Positions 25,439 to 33,408 of a DNA stretch of 39,315 bases are shown here, one piece after another. How positions within the stretch are numbered: the first letter of the stretch is position 1; each line of letters starts with the position of its first letter. The stretch spans positions 1-39,315 of the forward strand of contig JALWRH010000113.1 of assembly GCA_026994195.1 (NCBI GenBank), read 5' to 3'. Made by a program: the position numbers and the translations under genes. This DNA comes from Sedimenticola sp. (GTDB taxonomy: Bacteria > Pseudomonadota > Gammaproteobacteria > Chromatiales > Chromatiaceae). The notes under the pieces were generated by a model. The model was not told the DNA's origin and did no database searches. It saw only the letters and a program-made list of their open reading frames with translations.

Positions 25439-26931
25439 TTCGCCTTACCCGCTTGTACACCAGGATGGCTGCGTTGTTGTTCCTGCTCATGTTGATACTG
25501 GGCGGGGCGTTCTTCTGGTTGCTCAACTACACATCCAGCACTTACCAGCAGGAGGTCATGCAGAAACTCAATGTGGATCTGGCCCAGCACCTGGTGGAGA
25601 GCGACTCCTTGCTCACAGACGGAAAAGTCAATCAGAAAGCCCTGGAGCATCTGTTTCATCTGCTCATGGTCATCAACCCTTCCATCGAAGTCTATCTACT
25701 GAATCCCCGGGGAAAACTGCTGGCATATTCTGCGCCAGAAGGCAAGGTCGTGCGCAAACGGGTTTCCCTGGCTCCTATAAAGCAGTTCATTTCTGGAAAC
25801 GCGGAATACCCGCTCAAGGGAGACAACCCGCGTTCATTTCAGGGAAGCAAGGTGTTTTCCGCCTCGCCCATCCGCCGCGATGGCCAGCTTCAGGGCTATT
25901 TGTACGTCATCCTGGGCAGTGAAGCCTACGATGGCATCGCCAACCGCATTGCAGACAGTTACACCTTGCGCGTGGCCGCCGGTCTGCTGCTCACGGCCCT
26001 GATCATCAGTCTGCTGTTCGGCCTGGGCGGCTTCGCTTTCATCACCCGCCGGCTGCGCCTGCTCGCTAAAATCATGCAAAAGGTTTCCCCGGGAAGCTCT
26101 GCGCGGGAAATGCCACGCTACCCGGTCAGAGACACCCGCCATCCGGATGAGATAGAGATCCTGGGCCGCAGCTTCAATGAAATGGCGGAACGCATAGACC
26201 GGCAGATGGAGGCACTGACCCGCAACGATGCCCAGCGCCGGGAAATGATCGCCAACATCTCCCATGATCTGCGCACCCCCCTGACTTCCCTGCACGGCTA
26301 CCTGGAAACCCTGCTCCTGAAAGATCCGCAGCTTGAACCGGAAGAACGGCAACGCTATCTGCACATCGCCAATACCCAGAGCCACCAGCTGATACGCCTG
26401 GTCTCAGAACTGTTTGAACTGGCCAAACTGGATTCCTGCGGTACCATGATCAATATTGAAGCCTTTTCCCTAGCGGAACTGGTGCAGGACGTGGTCAACA
26501 AGTTCCAGCTGAAAGTCCGTGAAAGAAATGTCGAACTGCTGGTGGACTGCCCGCCACTCCTGCCCTTTGCCTACGGCGACATCGGCCTGATCCAAAGGGT
26601 GCTGGACAACCTCATCGAGAATGCTCTCCAGCATACGCCGGAGAATGGACAGGTCAGGGTCTCTCTGACCTCGGACGGACAAAACATCTCCGTGGAAATA
26701 TCGGATACGGGCTGTGGAATACCCCGGGAAGCACTGCCGCACATCTTCGACCGCTTCTACCGGCTGGACAAGAGCCGCCGCACCGGCGCGCAACACGCCG
26801 GCCTGGGCTTGGCTATCGCCAAACGCATTCTTGAACTGCACAATGGGAAAATCTGGGCTGAAAGCCGTCTGAACGAAGGCACAACCTTTGGTTTTCAGTT
26901 CTCCTCCCGGCCATTTGTGACCGAAATGTGA
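25435..26931 (+). CDS. Sensor histidine kinase
   Basis: This 498-residue membrane sensor partners the response regulator. Helix 1 spans about 11-31 and helix 2 about 178-204, enclosing a periplasmic sensor domain of about 145 residues. A HAMP segment follows (about 205-258), then the HisKA domain with phospho-acceptor H277 (NISHDLRTPLTSL). The ATPase domain has N box DNLIENALQH (391-400), G1 DTGCGIP, F box FDRFYRLDKS and G2 GLGLAIAKR. All catalytic motifs are intact. The ligand is unknown; no PAS or other named sensor is evident. The ATG at 25435 overlaps the regulator's stop, showing translational coupling. Its last codons overlap the direct-repeat site for the next gene. Confidence 0.96.
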   Translation: MIRLTRLYTRMAALLFLLMLILGGAFFWLLNYTSSTYQQEVMQKLNVDLAQHLVESDSLLTDGKVNQKALEHLFHLLMVINPSIEVYLLNPRGKLLAYSAPEGKVVRKRVSLAPIKQFISGNAEYPLKGDNPRSFQGSKVFSASPIRRDGQLQGYLYVILGSEAYDGIANRIADSYTLRVAAGLLLTALIISLLFGLGGFAFITRRLRLLAKIMQKVSPGSSAREMPRYPVRDTRHPDEIEILGRSFNEMAERIDRQMEALTRNDAQRREMIANISHDLRTPLTSLHGYLETLLLKDPQLEPEERQRYLHIANTQSHQLIRLVSELFELAKLDSCGTMINIEAFSLAELVQDVVNKFQLKVRERNVELLVDCPPLLPFAYGDIGLIQRVLDNLIENALQHTPENGQVRVSLTSDGQNISVEISDTGCGIPREALPHIFDRFYRLDKSRRTGAQHAGLGLAIAKRILELHNGKIWAESRLNEGTTFGFQFSSRPFVTEM

Positions 26932-26946
26932 TACTTATGTGAAATC
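26915..26946 (+). promoter_or_regulatory. Triple GTGA direct-repeat operator upstream of the spondin gene
   Basis: GTGA occurs at 26917, 26928 and 26939, each exactly 11 nt apart, in the context TTGTGA / ATGTGATACTT / ATGTGAAATCC. The array overlaps the end of the kinase gene. It sits immediately upstream of where a -35 would be for the -10-like TATACA at 26974-26979; the -35 hexamer itself is poor. This is the arrangement expected for activation by an OmpR/PhoB-type regulator. It resembles the repeat at 24586-24607. Confidence 0.55.
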
Positions 26947-27017
26947 CACGGGATATGGGTGGTTCATGATTTCTATACAGCAACACTGCTGCCACACCCT
27001 GTTTGGAGGAGAAAATC

Positions 27018-27671
27018 ATGAACAACAAGATACGCAAGAGCATCCTGCTCGCCCTGCCCCTGGCGGTTGCCGCTACCAGCACCCTGGCGGACGATTACCA
27101 GGTGACCATCACCAACCTTACCCAGGCCCAGTCCTTCACCCCCGTGCTGGTTGCCACGCACAAGGCGGGCTATCCTGTCTTTATGCCCGGTTCACCGGCT
27201 TCGGCTGATCTGGAAGCTGTCGCTGAAGGCGGCGATATCAGCGGCCTGAAAGCCACACTGGATGCCTCAGACGATGTACACGAAACCGTCGCCTCCGACG
27301 GGCTTCTGGGGCCTGGCCAGAGCGTCACCCTGACCCTGGATGACAGCAGACGTTTTCGCTACCTGTCCCTGGTATCCATGCTGATCCCCACCAATGATGC
27401 CTTTATTGGTATTAGCGGGCTCAAGCTGCCCAAGAAAAAGAACAACCCGGTTACGGTAGCCGTGCCGGCCTATGACGCTGGCACAGAAATAAATGATGAA
27501 CTGTGCAGCAACATCCCGGGGCCGGTCTGTGGCGGCGCGGGCATGTCCGTAGAAAACGGGGAAGGCTTCATCTCCGTGCATCCCGGCATCCATGGCGTCG
27601 GCGACCTGGCCCCCGGCACCTACGACTGGCGCAACCCCGCCGCTCTGGTGAAGATAGAACGCATGAAGTGA
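27018..27671 (+). CDS. Secreted spondin-domain protein
   Basis: This 217-residue exported protein begins with a signal peptide (MNNKIRKSILLALPLAVAATSTLA before DDYQV). The mature part matches the spondin N-terminal-like family found in bacteria: YQVTITNLTQAQSFTPVLVATH near the start, SGLKATLDASDDVHETVASDGLLGPGQSVTLTLD-type middle, and LVSMLIPTNDAFIGI. Two Cys (in LCSNIPGPVCGG) may form a disulfide. The ATG at 27018 has GGAGGA 8 nt upstream. It follows the two-component genes in the same direction, 86 nt away, behind a GTGA repeat array, so it is a likely target of that system. The physiological role of bacterial spondin proteins is unclear; adhesion or metal binding is suggested for the family. 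Confidence 0.88.
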   Translation: MNNKIRKSILLALPLAVAATSTLADDYQVTITNLTQAQSFTPVLVATHKAGYPVFMPGSPASADLEAVAEGGDISGLKATLDASDDVHETVASDGLLGPGQSVTLTLDDSRRFRYLSLVSMLIPTNDAFIGISGLKLPKKKNNPVTVAVPAYDAGTEINDELCSNIPGPVCGGAGMSVENGEGFISVHPGIHGVGDLAPGTYDWRNPAALVKIERMK

Positions 27672-27680
27672 TCCCTGTCA

Positions 27681-27756
27681 GGAAATGGCGCCTGGCCGTG
27701 GGCTTTACCGGACGAATCCCTGTTCAGGGCATTCTCAGGAGCCAGGCGCCGTTTCC
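27681..27756. repeat. Long inverted repeat downstream of the spondin gene
   Basis: Arm 1 (27681-27696, GGAAATGGCGCCTGGC) pairs with arm 2 (27741-27756) at 15 of 16 positions, the remaining pair being a G-U wobble in RNA. The 44-nt loop contains a smaller hairpin CCCTG-TT-CAGGG. No T run follows, so it is not a standard Rho-independent terminator, though it could still stabilise or end the transcripts of the convergent genes. Confidence 0.6.
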
Positions 27757-27772
27757 GGGCTGACGCCAGGCA

Positions 27773-28642
27773 TCAGTTCAGCATGGACATGAATTCCTGC
27801 ACCTGACCGGCAGCTGCCGTGTAGATCTCCAGTATATTGTCCGGTCGCATACCCAGCTTGTTGAGACAGGGCATCTGATCCCACTCGATGTCTGAAACCA
27901 TCTGCTCTACTTCACCGGATACATACATGCGGGAAAAGAACTTTGCCGCCTTGAGAACATCCGTAAGGTTTTCCGGGCCAAAGTGGGTTCCTTCCATATC
28001 ATTCTGTTCGTCCACAGCCCTGGCGATCTGTTCCGGGAATCCCCAGTTCTCAATAAGAGCGCAACCGACACCCGGCATCCACTGCTCCATGGACATCTCC
28101 TTGACGAACTCGGGGAACTCCCGCGACTTGGTGAGAATATAAAAGTGTCCCACGTTGTGCAGCAGACCCGTGAGCATGGCGTCATCACGAGACTCCTTGA
28201 GTCCTGTATGCTCCGCCAGATAGCTGGCGAAGGCCGCGGTGCGCACGGAAGCGGAGCGAAGCTGCTCCAGGGTTTCCCAGATCGGGGAACTGCGGGGGCA
28301 ATCGAACATTTCCCGGGTGGCTACGGATACCGTGGCGTTGCGTACTGCGCTGACACCCAGGCGGGAAACCGCCACTCCGATATCCACGATCTCCACGCCG
28401 GCACGATTGAACAGAGCCGAGTTGGCCAGCAAAAGGATACGCACACAAAGATCCGGGGCTCCAGTAATCATCCTGGCCAGCTTGTCCATGGAAAGATCCG
28501 GGTCGTTCAGCGCTCCTAGTATCCTTGTGTAGACATCAGGAAAAGGGGGTAACTCAATGTCACGGCTGCTCAGCTGATAGGCCAGGTCTTTGAGAAAGTC
28601 CATGGCGATATTGTTTGTAGAAGTATCAGTTTTTTGCAGCAT
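27773..28642 (-). CDS. HDOD-domain signalling protein
   Basis: This 289-residue cytoplasmic protein consists almost entirely of an HDOD domain, a catalytically inactive relative of HD phosphohydrolases used in signalling. Features include the N-terminal LPPFPDVYTRILGALNDPDLSMDKLARMITGAPDLCVRILLLANSALF-type helices (about residues 32-77), ISRLG-like AVSRLGVSAVRN, and LLHNVGHFYIL in place of the HD-GYP metal motif. No output domain is attached. The ATG at 28642 is preferred, with a G-rich sequence upstream; a GTG at 28657 is possible. It converges on the spondin gene. Partners are unknown; HDOD proteins often affect motility or c-di-GMP signalling, but nothing here shows that. Confidence 0.92.
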   Translation of the reverse strand: MLQKTDTSTNNIAMDFLKDLAYQLSSRDIELPPFPDVYTRILGALNDPDLSMDKLARMITGAPDLCVRILLLANSALFNRAGVEIVDIGVAVSRLGVSAVRNATVSVATREMFDCPRSSPIWETLEQLRSASVRTAAFASYLAEHTGLKESRDDAMLTGLLHNVGHFYILTKSREFPEFVKEMSMEQWMPGVGCALIENWGFPEQIARAVDEQNDMEGTHFGPENLTDVLKAAKFFSRMYVSGEVEQMVSDIEWDQMPCLNKLGMRPDNILEIYTAAAGQVQEFMSMLN

Positions 28643-28800
28643 CAGGAACCCCCGCACACAGAAATAATTTTGGTTTCTGCAGACTTGATCGGCAGACAGC
28701 GGGGTTTCTTAACAGTCGGCTGAAAACCGATACAGGGGGACTTCTGAGCAATGCACCGCCTCCCTCAGCATCCGGCCAACACTTTCCCCCTCGGGTAGAT

Positions 28801-29071
28801 GTGGAAATACATCCAATACCCCCCTCACCCTGGCCCTCTCCCCCAGGGGAGAGGGGACGTTTTCATGATCTGGGGTGTAAAGTGCCCAGTCCTCATGAAT
28901 GTTAATGTGGAAATACACCCCGTAGCTCCCTCCCCCGCGCGCGGGGGAGGGTTGGGGTGGGGGCGCGGAATTTCTCCCCCCTCAACCTAACCCTCTCCCC
29001 CGAGGGGGAGAGGGAACTTTCCATGATCAGGGGTGTGGCCAAGGGCACATGAGAGTTAGCGTGGAAATACA
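28801..29071. repeat. Imperfect tandem array of a composite palindromic repeat
   Basis: The order 'GTGGAAATACA - CCCTC palindrome - CATGATCNGGGGTGT' occurs twice, ending with a third GTGGAAATACA. The two units differ in length (106 and 154 nt between GTGGAAATACA copies) because the second carries an additional GC palindrome. CCCTCTCCC...GGGAGAGGG palindromes are widespread intergenic repeats in proteobacteria. Confidence 0.6.
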
Positions 29072-29095
29072 GACATGCTCCTGATCTTCCGCAGA

Positions 29096-29111
29096 TCGGG
29101 CTTCAGCCCGA
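29096..29111. repeat. REP palindrome, third copy in window
   Basis: TCGGGC-TTCA-GCCCGA is identical in core to the hairpin at 16221-16238 (opposite orientation). It is a single copy here, not paired. Confidence 0.7.
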
Positions 29112-29142
29112 CAACAGCTAGTCTGAACAGACAGGCAAAGAA

Positions 29143-29173
29143 AAAGGGCTTACGCAGAAAACGTAAGCCCTTT
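29143..29173 (-). terminator. Rho-independent terminator of the tRNA transcript
   Basis: Read on the minus strand, GGGCTTACG, a 7-nt loop and CGTAAGCCC form a perfect stem (extended by A-T pairs to 12 bp) followed directly by TTTTTC. It lies 5 nt beyond the 3' end of tRNA-Glu. Confidence 0.92.
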
Positions 29174-29178
29174 CAATA

Positions 29179-29254
29179 TGGCGTCCCCTAGGGGAGTCGA
29201 ACCCCTGTTACCGCCGTGAAAGGGCGGTGTCCTAGGCCTCTAGACGAAGGGGAC
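29179..29254 (-). tRNA. tRNA-Glu (anticodon TTC)
   Basis: This is a 76-nt cloverleaf on the minus strand beginning GTCCCCTTCGTCTAGAGGCC and ending GGGGACG-CCA, with CCA encoded. The anticodon loop CTTTCAC carries TTC (complement of 29218-29220), and the T-arm has GGTTCGACTCC. It is the second gene of a two-tRNA transcript, downstream of glnS and gltX, the latter encoding its own synthetase. Confidence 0.97.
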
Positions 29255-29299
29255 AAGTAAACTTGTCGCTTTCCAACCCTCCAGGAAAGGTTGGTTTAT

Positions 29300-29375
29300 T
29301 GGTGGAGCCAGGCGGGATCGAACCGCCGACCTCAACACTGCCAGTGTTGCGCTCTCCCAGCTGAGCTATGGCCCC
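29300..29375 (-). tRNA. tRNA-Ala (anticodon GGC)
   Basis: This is a 76-nt cloverleaf on the minus strand beginning GGGGCCATAGCTCAGCTGGG and ending GGCTCCA-CCA, with CCA encoded. The anticodon loop CTGGCAG carries GGC (complement of 29340-29342). The G-U pair at acceptor position 3:70 expected for alanine identity is visible. It is the first gene of the tRNA pair. Confidence 0.97.
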
Positions 29376-29428
29376 GCTTAAAGTACCTCTGGAACCTCGC
29401 GGTGCCAAGGCATCCTCAAGAGGCGCGT

Positions 29429-29457
29429 ATGATAATGCAGGCATTTTTGTCTGTCCA
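29429..29457 (-). promoter_or_regulatory. tRNA-Ala/tRNA-Glu promoter with GC-rich discriminator
   Basis: On the minus strand TGGACA (complement of 29452-29457) and TATCAT (complement of 29429-29434) are exactly 17 nt apart, each matching five of six sigma-70 consensus bases. The bases after the -10 are ACGCGCC, a GC-rich discriminator typical of stringently controlled stable-RNA promoters. It sits in the gap just past the glnS stop codon. Confidence 0.8.
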
Positions 29458-29479
29458 TAGTTTTTTTTCCGATATTTTT

Positions 29480-31132
29480 CTATCCGCCACCCCAGGAATC
29501 GCGCAGGGTGACCACGCGGTTGAAAACCAGATCCTTACTGACGATATCGCGGCAGAAGTAGCCCTCGCGCTCAAACTGAAAACGGTCCCCTGGCTGTGCC
29601 TCGGCCAGGGCGGGTTCAAGCATGGCCTGAACCACTTTCAGGGAGTCGGGATTGAGAAACTCCTGAAAAGGCCTGTCCTTGTCGCCATCAGGCGCTGACA
29701 CCGTGAACAGGCGGTCATAAAGACGCACTTCCGCAGGCACCGCCGCCAGGGCGGATACCCAGTGGATCACGCCCCGCACTTTCCGTCCTTCGGGATTGCG
29801 TCCCAGGGTGTTGGGGTCATAGGTGCAATGCAGCTCCTTGATTTCGCCGCTGACGTCCTTGACCACCTTCTGGCAGATAATGGTGTAGGCATTGCGCAAG
29901 CGCACTTCTCCGCCAAGGATCAGGCGCTTGTACTTCTTGTTGGCTTCTTCGCGGAAATCCGCCCGCTCTATCCACAACTCCCGGGAGAATTTCAGCGCCC
30001 GGCTGCCCATGGATTCATCCTTGGGATGATTGGGACCGCTCAGGGTTTCCTCTTCGTGTTCCGGGTAGTTGGTGATCACCACCCGCAGGGGATCGAGCAC
30101 GGCCATGCGCCGGGGCGCGCTGCGGTCCAGGTCTTCACGAATGGCGGCTTCCAGTACGCTCATCTCCACTGTGCCATCGGACTTGGTCACGCCAATGCGG
30201 CTGCAGAAATCCCGGATGGAAGCCGGGGTATACCCCCGGCGGCGCAGACCGGCAATGGTGGGCATACGCGGGTCATCCCAACCGGCCACATGTTTTTCAT
30301 CCACCAACTGGGTGAGCTTGCGCTTGCTCATCACCGTGTATTCCAGGTTCAGGCGGGCGAACTCGATCTGGCGTGGATGGCATGGCGCGCTGATATTGTC
30401 CAGCACCCAGTCGTACAGGGGACGGTGATCCTCGAACTCCAGGGTACACAGGGAATGGGTGATGCCTTCCAGGGCGTCCGAGATAGGATGGGTGAAGTCG
30501 TACATGGGATAGATGCACCATTCATCGCCGGTCTGGTGATGCACCACGCCCCGGCGGATGCGGTACAGGGCCGGATCGCGCATGTTCATGTTAGGCGAAG
30601 CCATGTCGATCTTGGCCCGCAGGGTGCGCGAGCCATCCTCGAATTCGCCCCGGCGCATGCGCCGGAACAGATCCAGATTTTCCTCCACGCTGCGGTCACG
30701 CCAGGGGCTCTCCCTGCCGGGCTCGGTGAGCGTGCCCCGGTATTCGCGCACTTCATCGGCACTGAGTTCACAGACATAGGCCTTGCCCCGCTCGATGAGC
30801 TCCTCGGCAAACTGATACAGCTGCTCGAAGTAATCCGATGCGAAATACAGCCCCGCCCACTGATAGCCCAGCCAGCGCACGTCTTCCTTGATGGCTTCCA
30901 CATACTCCTCATCCTCTTTGTGAGGATTAGTGTCATCAAAGCGCAGGTTGCACTGGCCATCATAGTCTTGCGCCACGCCGAAATTGAGCACGATGGACTT
31001 GGCATGGCCAATGTGCAGGTAGCCATTGGGCTCCGGGGGAAAGCGCGTATGTATGCGGCTGTGCTTGCCGGTGGCCAGATCGTCTTCGATGATCTGACGG
31101 ATGAAGTTCTTGGGTTTGTTGTTTTCAGTCAT
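29480..31132 (-). CDS. glnS: Glutaminyl-tRNA synthetase
   Basis: GlnRS charges tRNA-Gln with glutamine in the cytoplasm. The 550-residue length matches the gammaproteobacterial enzyme. The class I signatures are present: HIGH at 40-43 ([13 protein letters not shown]) and the KMSKS counterpart VMSKRKL near residue 270. Beta-barrel anticodon-binding domains follow, ending with [13 protein letters not shown]. It overlaps the upstream gltX by four bases (ATGA), so the two synthetases form an operon. The presence of GlnRS implies that a GatCAB transamidation route is not needed for glutamine, though it may still serve asparagine. Confidence 0.98.
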   Translation of the reverse strand: MTENNKPKNFIRQIIEDDLATGKHSRIHTRFPPEPNGYLHIGHAKSIVLNFGVAQDYDGQCNLRFDDTNPHKEDEEYVEAIKEDVRWLGYQWAGLYFASDYFEQLYQFAEELIERGKAYVCELSADEVREYRGTLTEPGRESPWRDRSVEENLDLFRRMRRGEFEDGSRTLRAKIDMASPNMNMRDPALYRIRRGVVHHQTGDEWCIYPMYDFTHPISDALEGITHSLCTLEFEDHRPLYDWVLDNISAPCHPRQIEFARLNLEYTVMSKRKLTQLVDEKHVAGWDDPRMPTIAGLRRRGYTPASIRDFCSRIGVTKSDGTVEMSVLEAAIREDLDRSAPRRMAVLDPLRVVITNYPEHEEETLSGPNHPKDESMGSRALKFSRELWIERADFREEANKKYKRLILGGEVRLRNAYTIICQKVVKDVSGEIKELHCTYDPNTLGRNPEGRKVRGVIHWVSALAAVPAEVRLYDRLFTVSAPDGDKDRPFQEFLNPDSLKVVQAMLEPALAEAQPGDRFQFEREGYFCRDIVSKDLVFNRVVTLRDSWGGG

Positions 31133-32529
31133 GACAGTTTCTGTATGTAATCGATAGCTTTGTCGATACGGCGCAGGCAGGCTTTGCGGCCGATCATTTC
31201 CATGGTGAGATCCAGGTCAGGGGAAGGCGCGCCACCGGTGACTGCCACACGCACCGGCATGGCCACCTTGCCAAAGCCCACGTCCAGAATCTTCACGGCG
31301 TTGGCGATGACGGCATGAATGTCTTCCCGGTTCCAGTCCGGCAATTCCATGAGGTGGGCGCGCACCAGGGCCAGGGGCTCCAGGGCGCCGCTCTTGAGAG
31401 CCTTCTTCGCGGCCTTGGGATCAAATGCCTCGAAGTCCTTGTAGTAGAAGGCGCTGATCTGCGCCAGCTCCACCAGGGTGGAGGCCCGCTCGCGTTGGGC
31501 TTCCACCACGGCGACCAGATCCGGCCCCTGGGTGGGATCGATGTCCAGGCGTCCCATATGCGGCGCCAGCAGGCGGGCAATATGCCGGGGATCTTCTGTC
31601 TTGATGTAGTGCTGGTTGATCCACAGCAGCTTGTCCGTGTTGAAGGCTGAAGGGGCTTTGTTCACTTCTTCCAGTTCAAACAGCTGGATCATCTCATCCA
31701 CGGAGAAGATCTCCTGGTCTCCATGGGACCAGCCCAGGCGTACCAGGTAGTTGAGCAGGGCTTCGGGCAGGAAGCCCTCCTCCATGTACTGCATGACGCT
31801 CACAGCGCCATGACGCTTGGACAGGCGCGCGCCATCGTCCCCAAGAATCATGGGCAGATGCCCATACTGGGGCACCGGCAGCTCCAGGGCCTTGAGGAGA
31901 TTGATCTGCCGGGGGGTGTTGTTGATATGGTCATCCCCGCGGATCACGTGAGTGATGTTCATGTCGGCATCATCCACCACCACGGTCAGATTGTAGGTCG
32001 GAGATCCATCGCTGCGGCGGATGATCAGATCATCCAGCTCAGCATTGGCGACACTGATGCGTCCCCGTACCAGATCATCGAATACCACCGCGCCACTGTC
32101 AGGATTGCGGAACCGAATCACATGAGGCTGGGAAGGATCAATCTCCCGCTGGCGGCAAAAGCCGTCGTAGCGGGGCTTCACCTTGCGCTTCATCTGGTCT
32201 TCGCGCAGTTGCTCCAGGCGTTCCTTGGAACAGTCGCAACGATAGGCCAGGCCCTTTTCCAGAAGCTGATCGATGACCTCGTTGTACCGGTCGAAACGAT
32301 GGGTCTGGTAGAAAGGCCCTTCATCGTATTCCAGGCCCAGCCAGGTCATGCCCTCCAGGATGGCATTCACCGATTCCTGGGTGGAGCGCTCAAGATCCGT
32401 ATCCTCGATACGCAGCACGAACTGACCACCGTGCTTGCGGGCATAGAGCCAGGAAAACAGGGCGGTACGCGCCCCCCCAACATGAAGATAGCCGGTGGGG
32501 CTGGGAGCAAAACGGGTTCTAACGGTCAT
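31129..32529 (-). CDS. gltX: Glutamyl-tRNA synthetase
   Basis: GluRS charges tRNA-Glu. The 466 residues include the HIGH counterpart HVGGART (16-22), KMSKS counterpart RLSKRHG (235-241) and the full helical anticodon-binding region. In the zinc-site position C98, C100 and C125 are present, but the fourth ligand position is Gln (CRQ) instead of the His of E. coli, so zinc binding may differ or be lost. The ATG at 32529 begins [19 protein letters not shown], the expected N-terminus. It is the first gene of the gltX-glnS operon, divergent from lexA across about 170 nt. Confidence 0.98.
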   Translation of the reverse strand: MTVRTRFAPSPTGYLHVGGARTALFSWLYARKHGGQFVLRIEDTDLERSTQESVNAILEGMTWLGLEYDEGPFYQTHRFDRYNEVIDQLLEKGLAYRCDCSKERLEQLREDQMKRKVKPRYDGFCRQREIDPSQPHVIRFRNPDSGAVVFDDLVRGRISVANAELDDLIIRRSDGSPTYNLTVVVDDADMNITHVIRGDDHINNTPRQINLLKALELPVPQYGHLPMILGDDGARLSKRHGAVSVMQYMEEGFLPEALLNYLVRLGWSHGDQEIFSVDEMIQLFELEEVNKAPSAFNTDKLLWINQHYIKTEDPRHIARLLAPHMGRLDIDPTQGPDLVAVVEAQRERASTLVELAQISAFYYKDFEAFDPKAAKKALKSGALEPLALVRAHLMELPDWNREDIHAVIANAVKILDVGFGKVAMPVRVAVTGGAPSPDLDLTMEMIGRKACLRRIDKAIDYIQKLS

Positions 32530-32640
32530 GGCTCTTTTTATTGCAAACAGATCAATCGCTCATTTTATCAGGCGGGTGCGGAGAATGGCGGATTTTTCCA
32601 TGCCCGCCGGAGCAATACTGCTTTCCAGGGAAACCCGGCC

Positions 32641-32668
32641 TGGACAGGTTTCTTATTTGTTCTATAAT
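32641..32668 (+). promoter_or_regulatory. lexA promoter
   Basis: TGGACA at 32641-32646 and a perfect TATAAT at 32663-32668 are spaced 16 nt apart, about 30 nt upstream of the lexA ATG. A GAGGAAA ribosome-binding site follows. A palindrome covers the -10; see the operator entry. Confidence 0.8.
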
Positions 32669-32673
32669 AGAAC
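32659..32673. promoter_or_regulatory. Candidate LexA operator over the lexA -10
   Basis: GTTCTATAATAGAAC is a perfect 15-nt palindrome centred on the -10 hexamer of lexA. LexA normally represses its own gene, so this is the obvious operator. It differs from the E. coli CTGT-N8-ACAG box, and the protein's recognition helix also differs (GLSSRGSLHKQLQAL instead of the E. coli FRSPNAAEEHL type). Confidence 0.6.
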
Positions 32674-32699
32674 CAACATAGCACCTTGAGGAAACCTCC

Positions 32700-33323
32700 A
32701 TGTCCGCTCCAAACCTTACACGCCGTCAGCAGGAAATCTACGAATACCTGGTGGACAACCTGGAAAGCTTTCCCCATCCGCCCACGCTGGATGAGCTCTG
32801 CGAAGCCCTGGGGTTGAGCTCCCGGGGATCCCTGCACAAGCAGTTACAGGCCCTGATCAAGGAAGGCCTCCTCCAGCCCATGAACAACCAGCGCCGTGGC
32901 GTAAGGCTTGTTCCGCAAGCTGGCGAAGATGCGGTAGCAGATGAAAACAATCTACCCCTGTACGGGCGCATTGCCGCTGGCCAGCCCATTGAAGCCATTG
33001 CCGGCCATGAAACCATCAGCGTACCGCCGCCCCTGCGCACCACGCAGCCCTGCTATGTTCTGGAGGTCAAAGGCGATTCCATGATCGAGGAAGGAATCCT
33101 GGATGGAGATTGGGTGGTCATCGAAAAACGCGACAGCGCACGCAACGGCGAGATCGTGGTGGCGCTGGTGGATGGCGAAGAAGCCACCCTGAAACGCATC
33201 GAGCAACAAAAAGGCAAAGTGGTTCTGCATCCCGCCAACGCAAGCATGGAACCTATGGTCTACCTCCCCGAACAGGTGCAGATCCAGGGCGTGCTGGTGG
33301 GGCAGATGCGAAGCTATCACTGA
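32700..33323 (+). CDS. lexA: LexA repressor
   Basis: This is the SOS master repressor, cleaving itself when stimulated by RecA filaments. The 207 residues comprise a winged-helix DNA-binding domain (1-70) and the S24-type C-terminal domain. The scissile bond is A93-G94 (GRIAAGQPIEA), the nucleophile S127 (KGDSMIEEG) and the general base K165 (EATLKRIE). The recognition helix (about 38-52, LSSRGSLHKQLQAL) is unlike that of E. coli LexA, implying a different operator, and fits the unusual palindrome in its promoter. No associated imuA/imuB/dnaE2 cassette is in the window. The integron-like array begins 0.7-1 kb downstream. Confidence 0.97.
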   Translation: MSAPNLTRRQQEIYEYLVDNLESFPHPPTLDELCEALGLSSRGSLHKQLQALIKEGLLQPMNNQRRGVRLVPQAGEDAVADENNLPLYGRIAAGQPIEAIAGHETISVPPPLRTTQPCYVLEVKGDSMIEEGILDGDWVVIEKRDSARNGEIVVALVDGEEATLKRIEQQKGKVVLHPANASMEPMVYLPEQVQIQGVLVGQMRSYH

Positions 33324-33408
33324 GCATCGGTTGCCCCTAAAAGGCTGCCCTACACTTTTCCCCAGTCACCTTCTTTTCAGGCTCAGGGAGCCATTGCACC
33401 ATCCTTGA

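Larger units (their letters stand above)
28658..29178. other. Gene-free repeat-rich region
   Basis: About 520 nt without a credible gene. It holds three G/C-rich palindromes: CCCTCTCCCC-CAG-GGGAGAGGG near 28834-28856, a CTCCCCCGCGCGCGGGGGAG type near 28928-28950, and CCCTCTCCCCCGAGGGGGAGAGGG near 28991-29014. GTGGAAATACA occurs three times (28801, 28907, 29061), and CATGATC(T/A)GGGGTGT twice (near 28864 and 29022). A REP core lies at 29096-29111. It looks like a landing zone for intergenic repeats. Confidence 0.7.

Noticed and set aside
28801-29071. CRISPR array
   Set aside because: The repeats are palindromic, unequal in spacing and variable in length; there are no regular spacers and no cas genes.
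29762-31150. 462-residue plus-strand ORF
   Set aside because: Antisense shadow of glnS.
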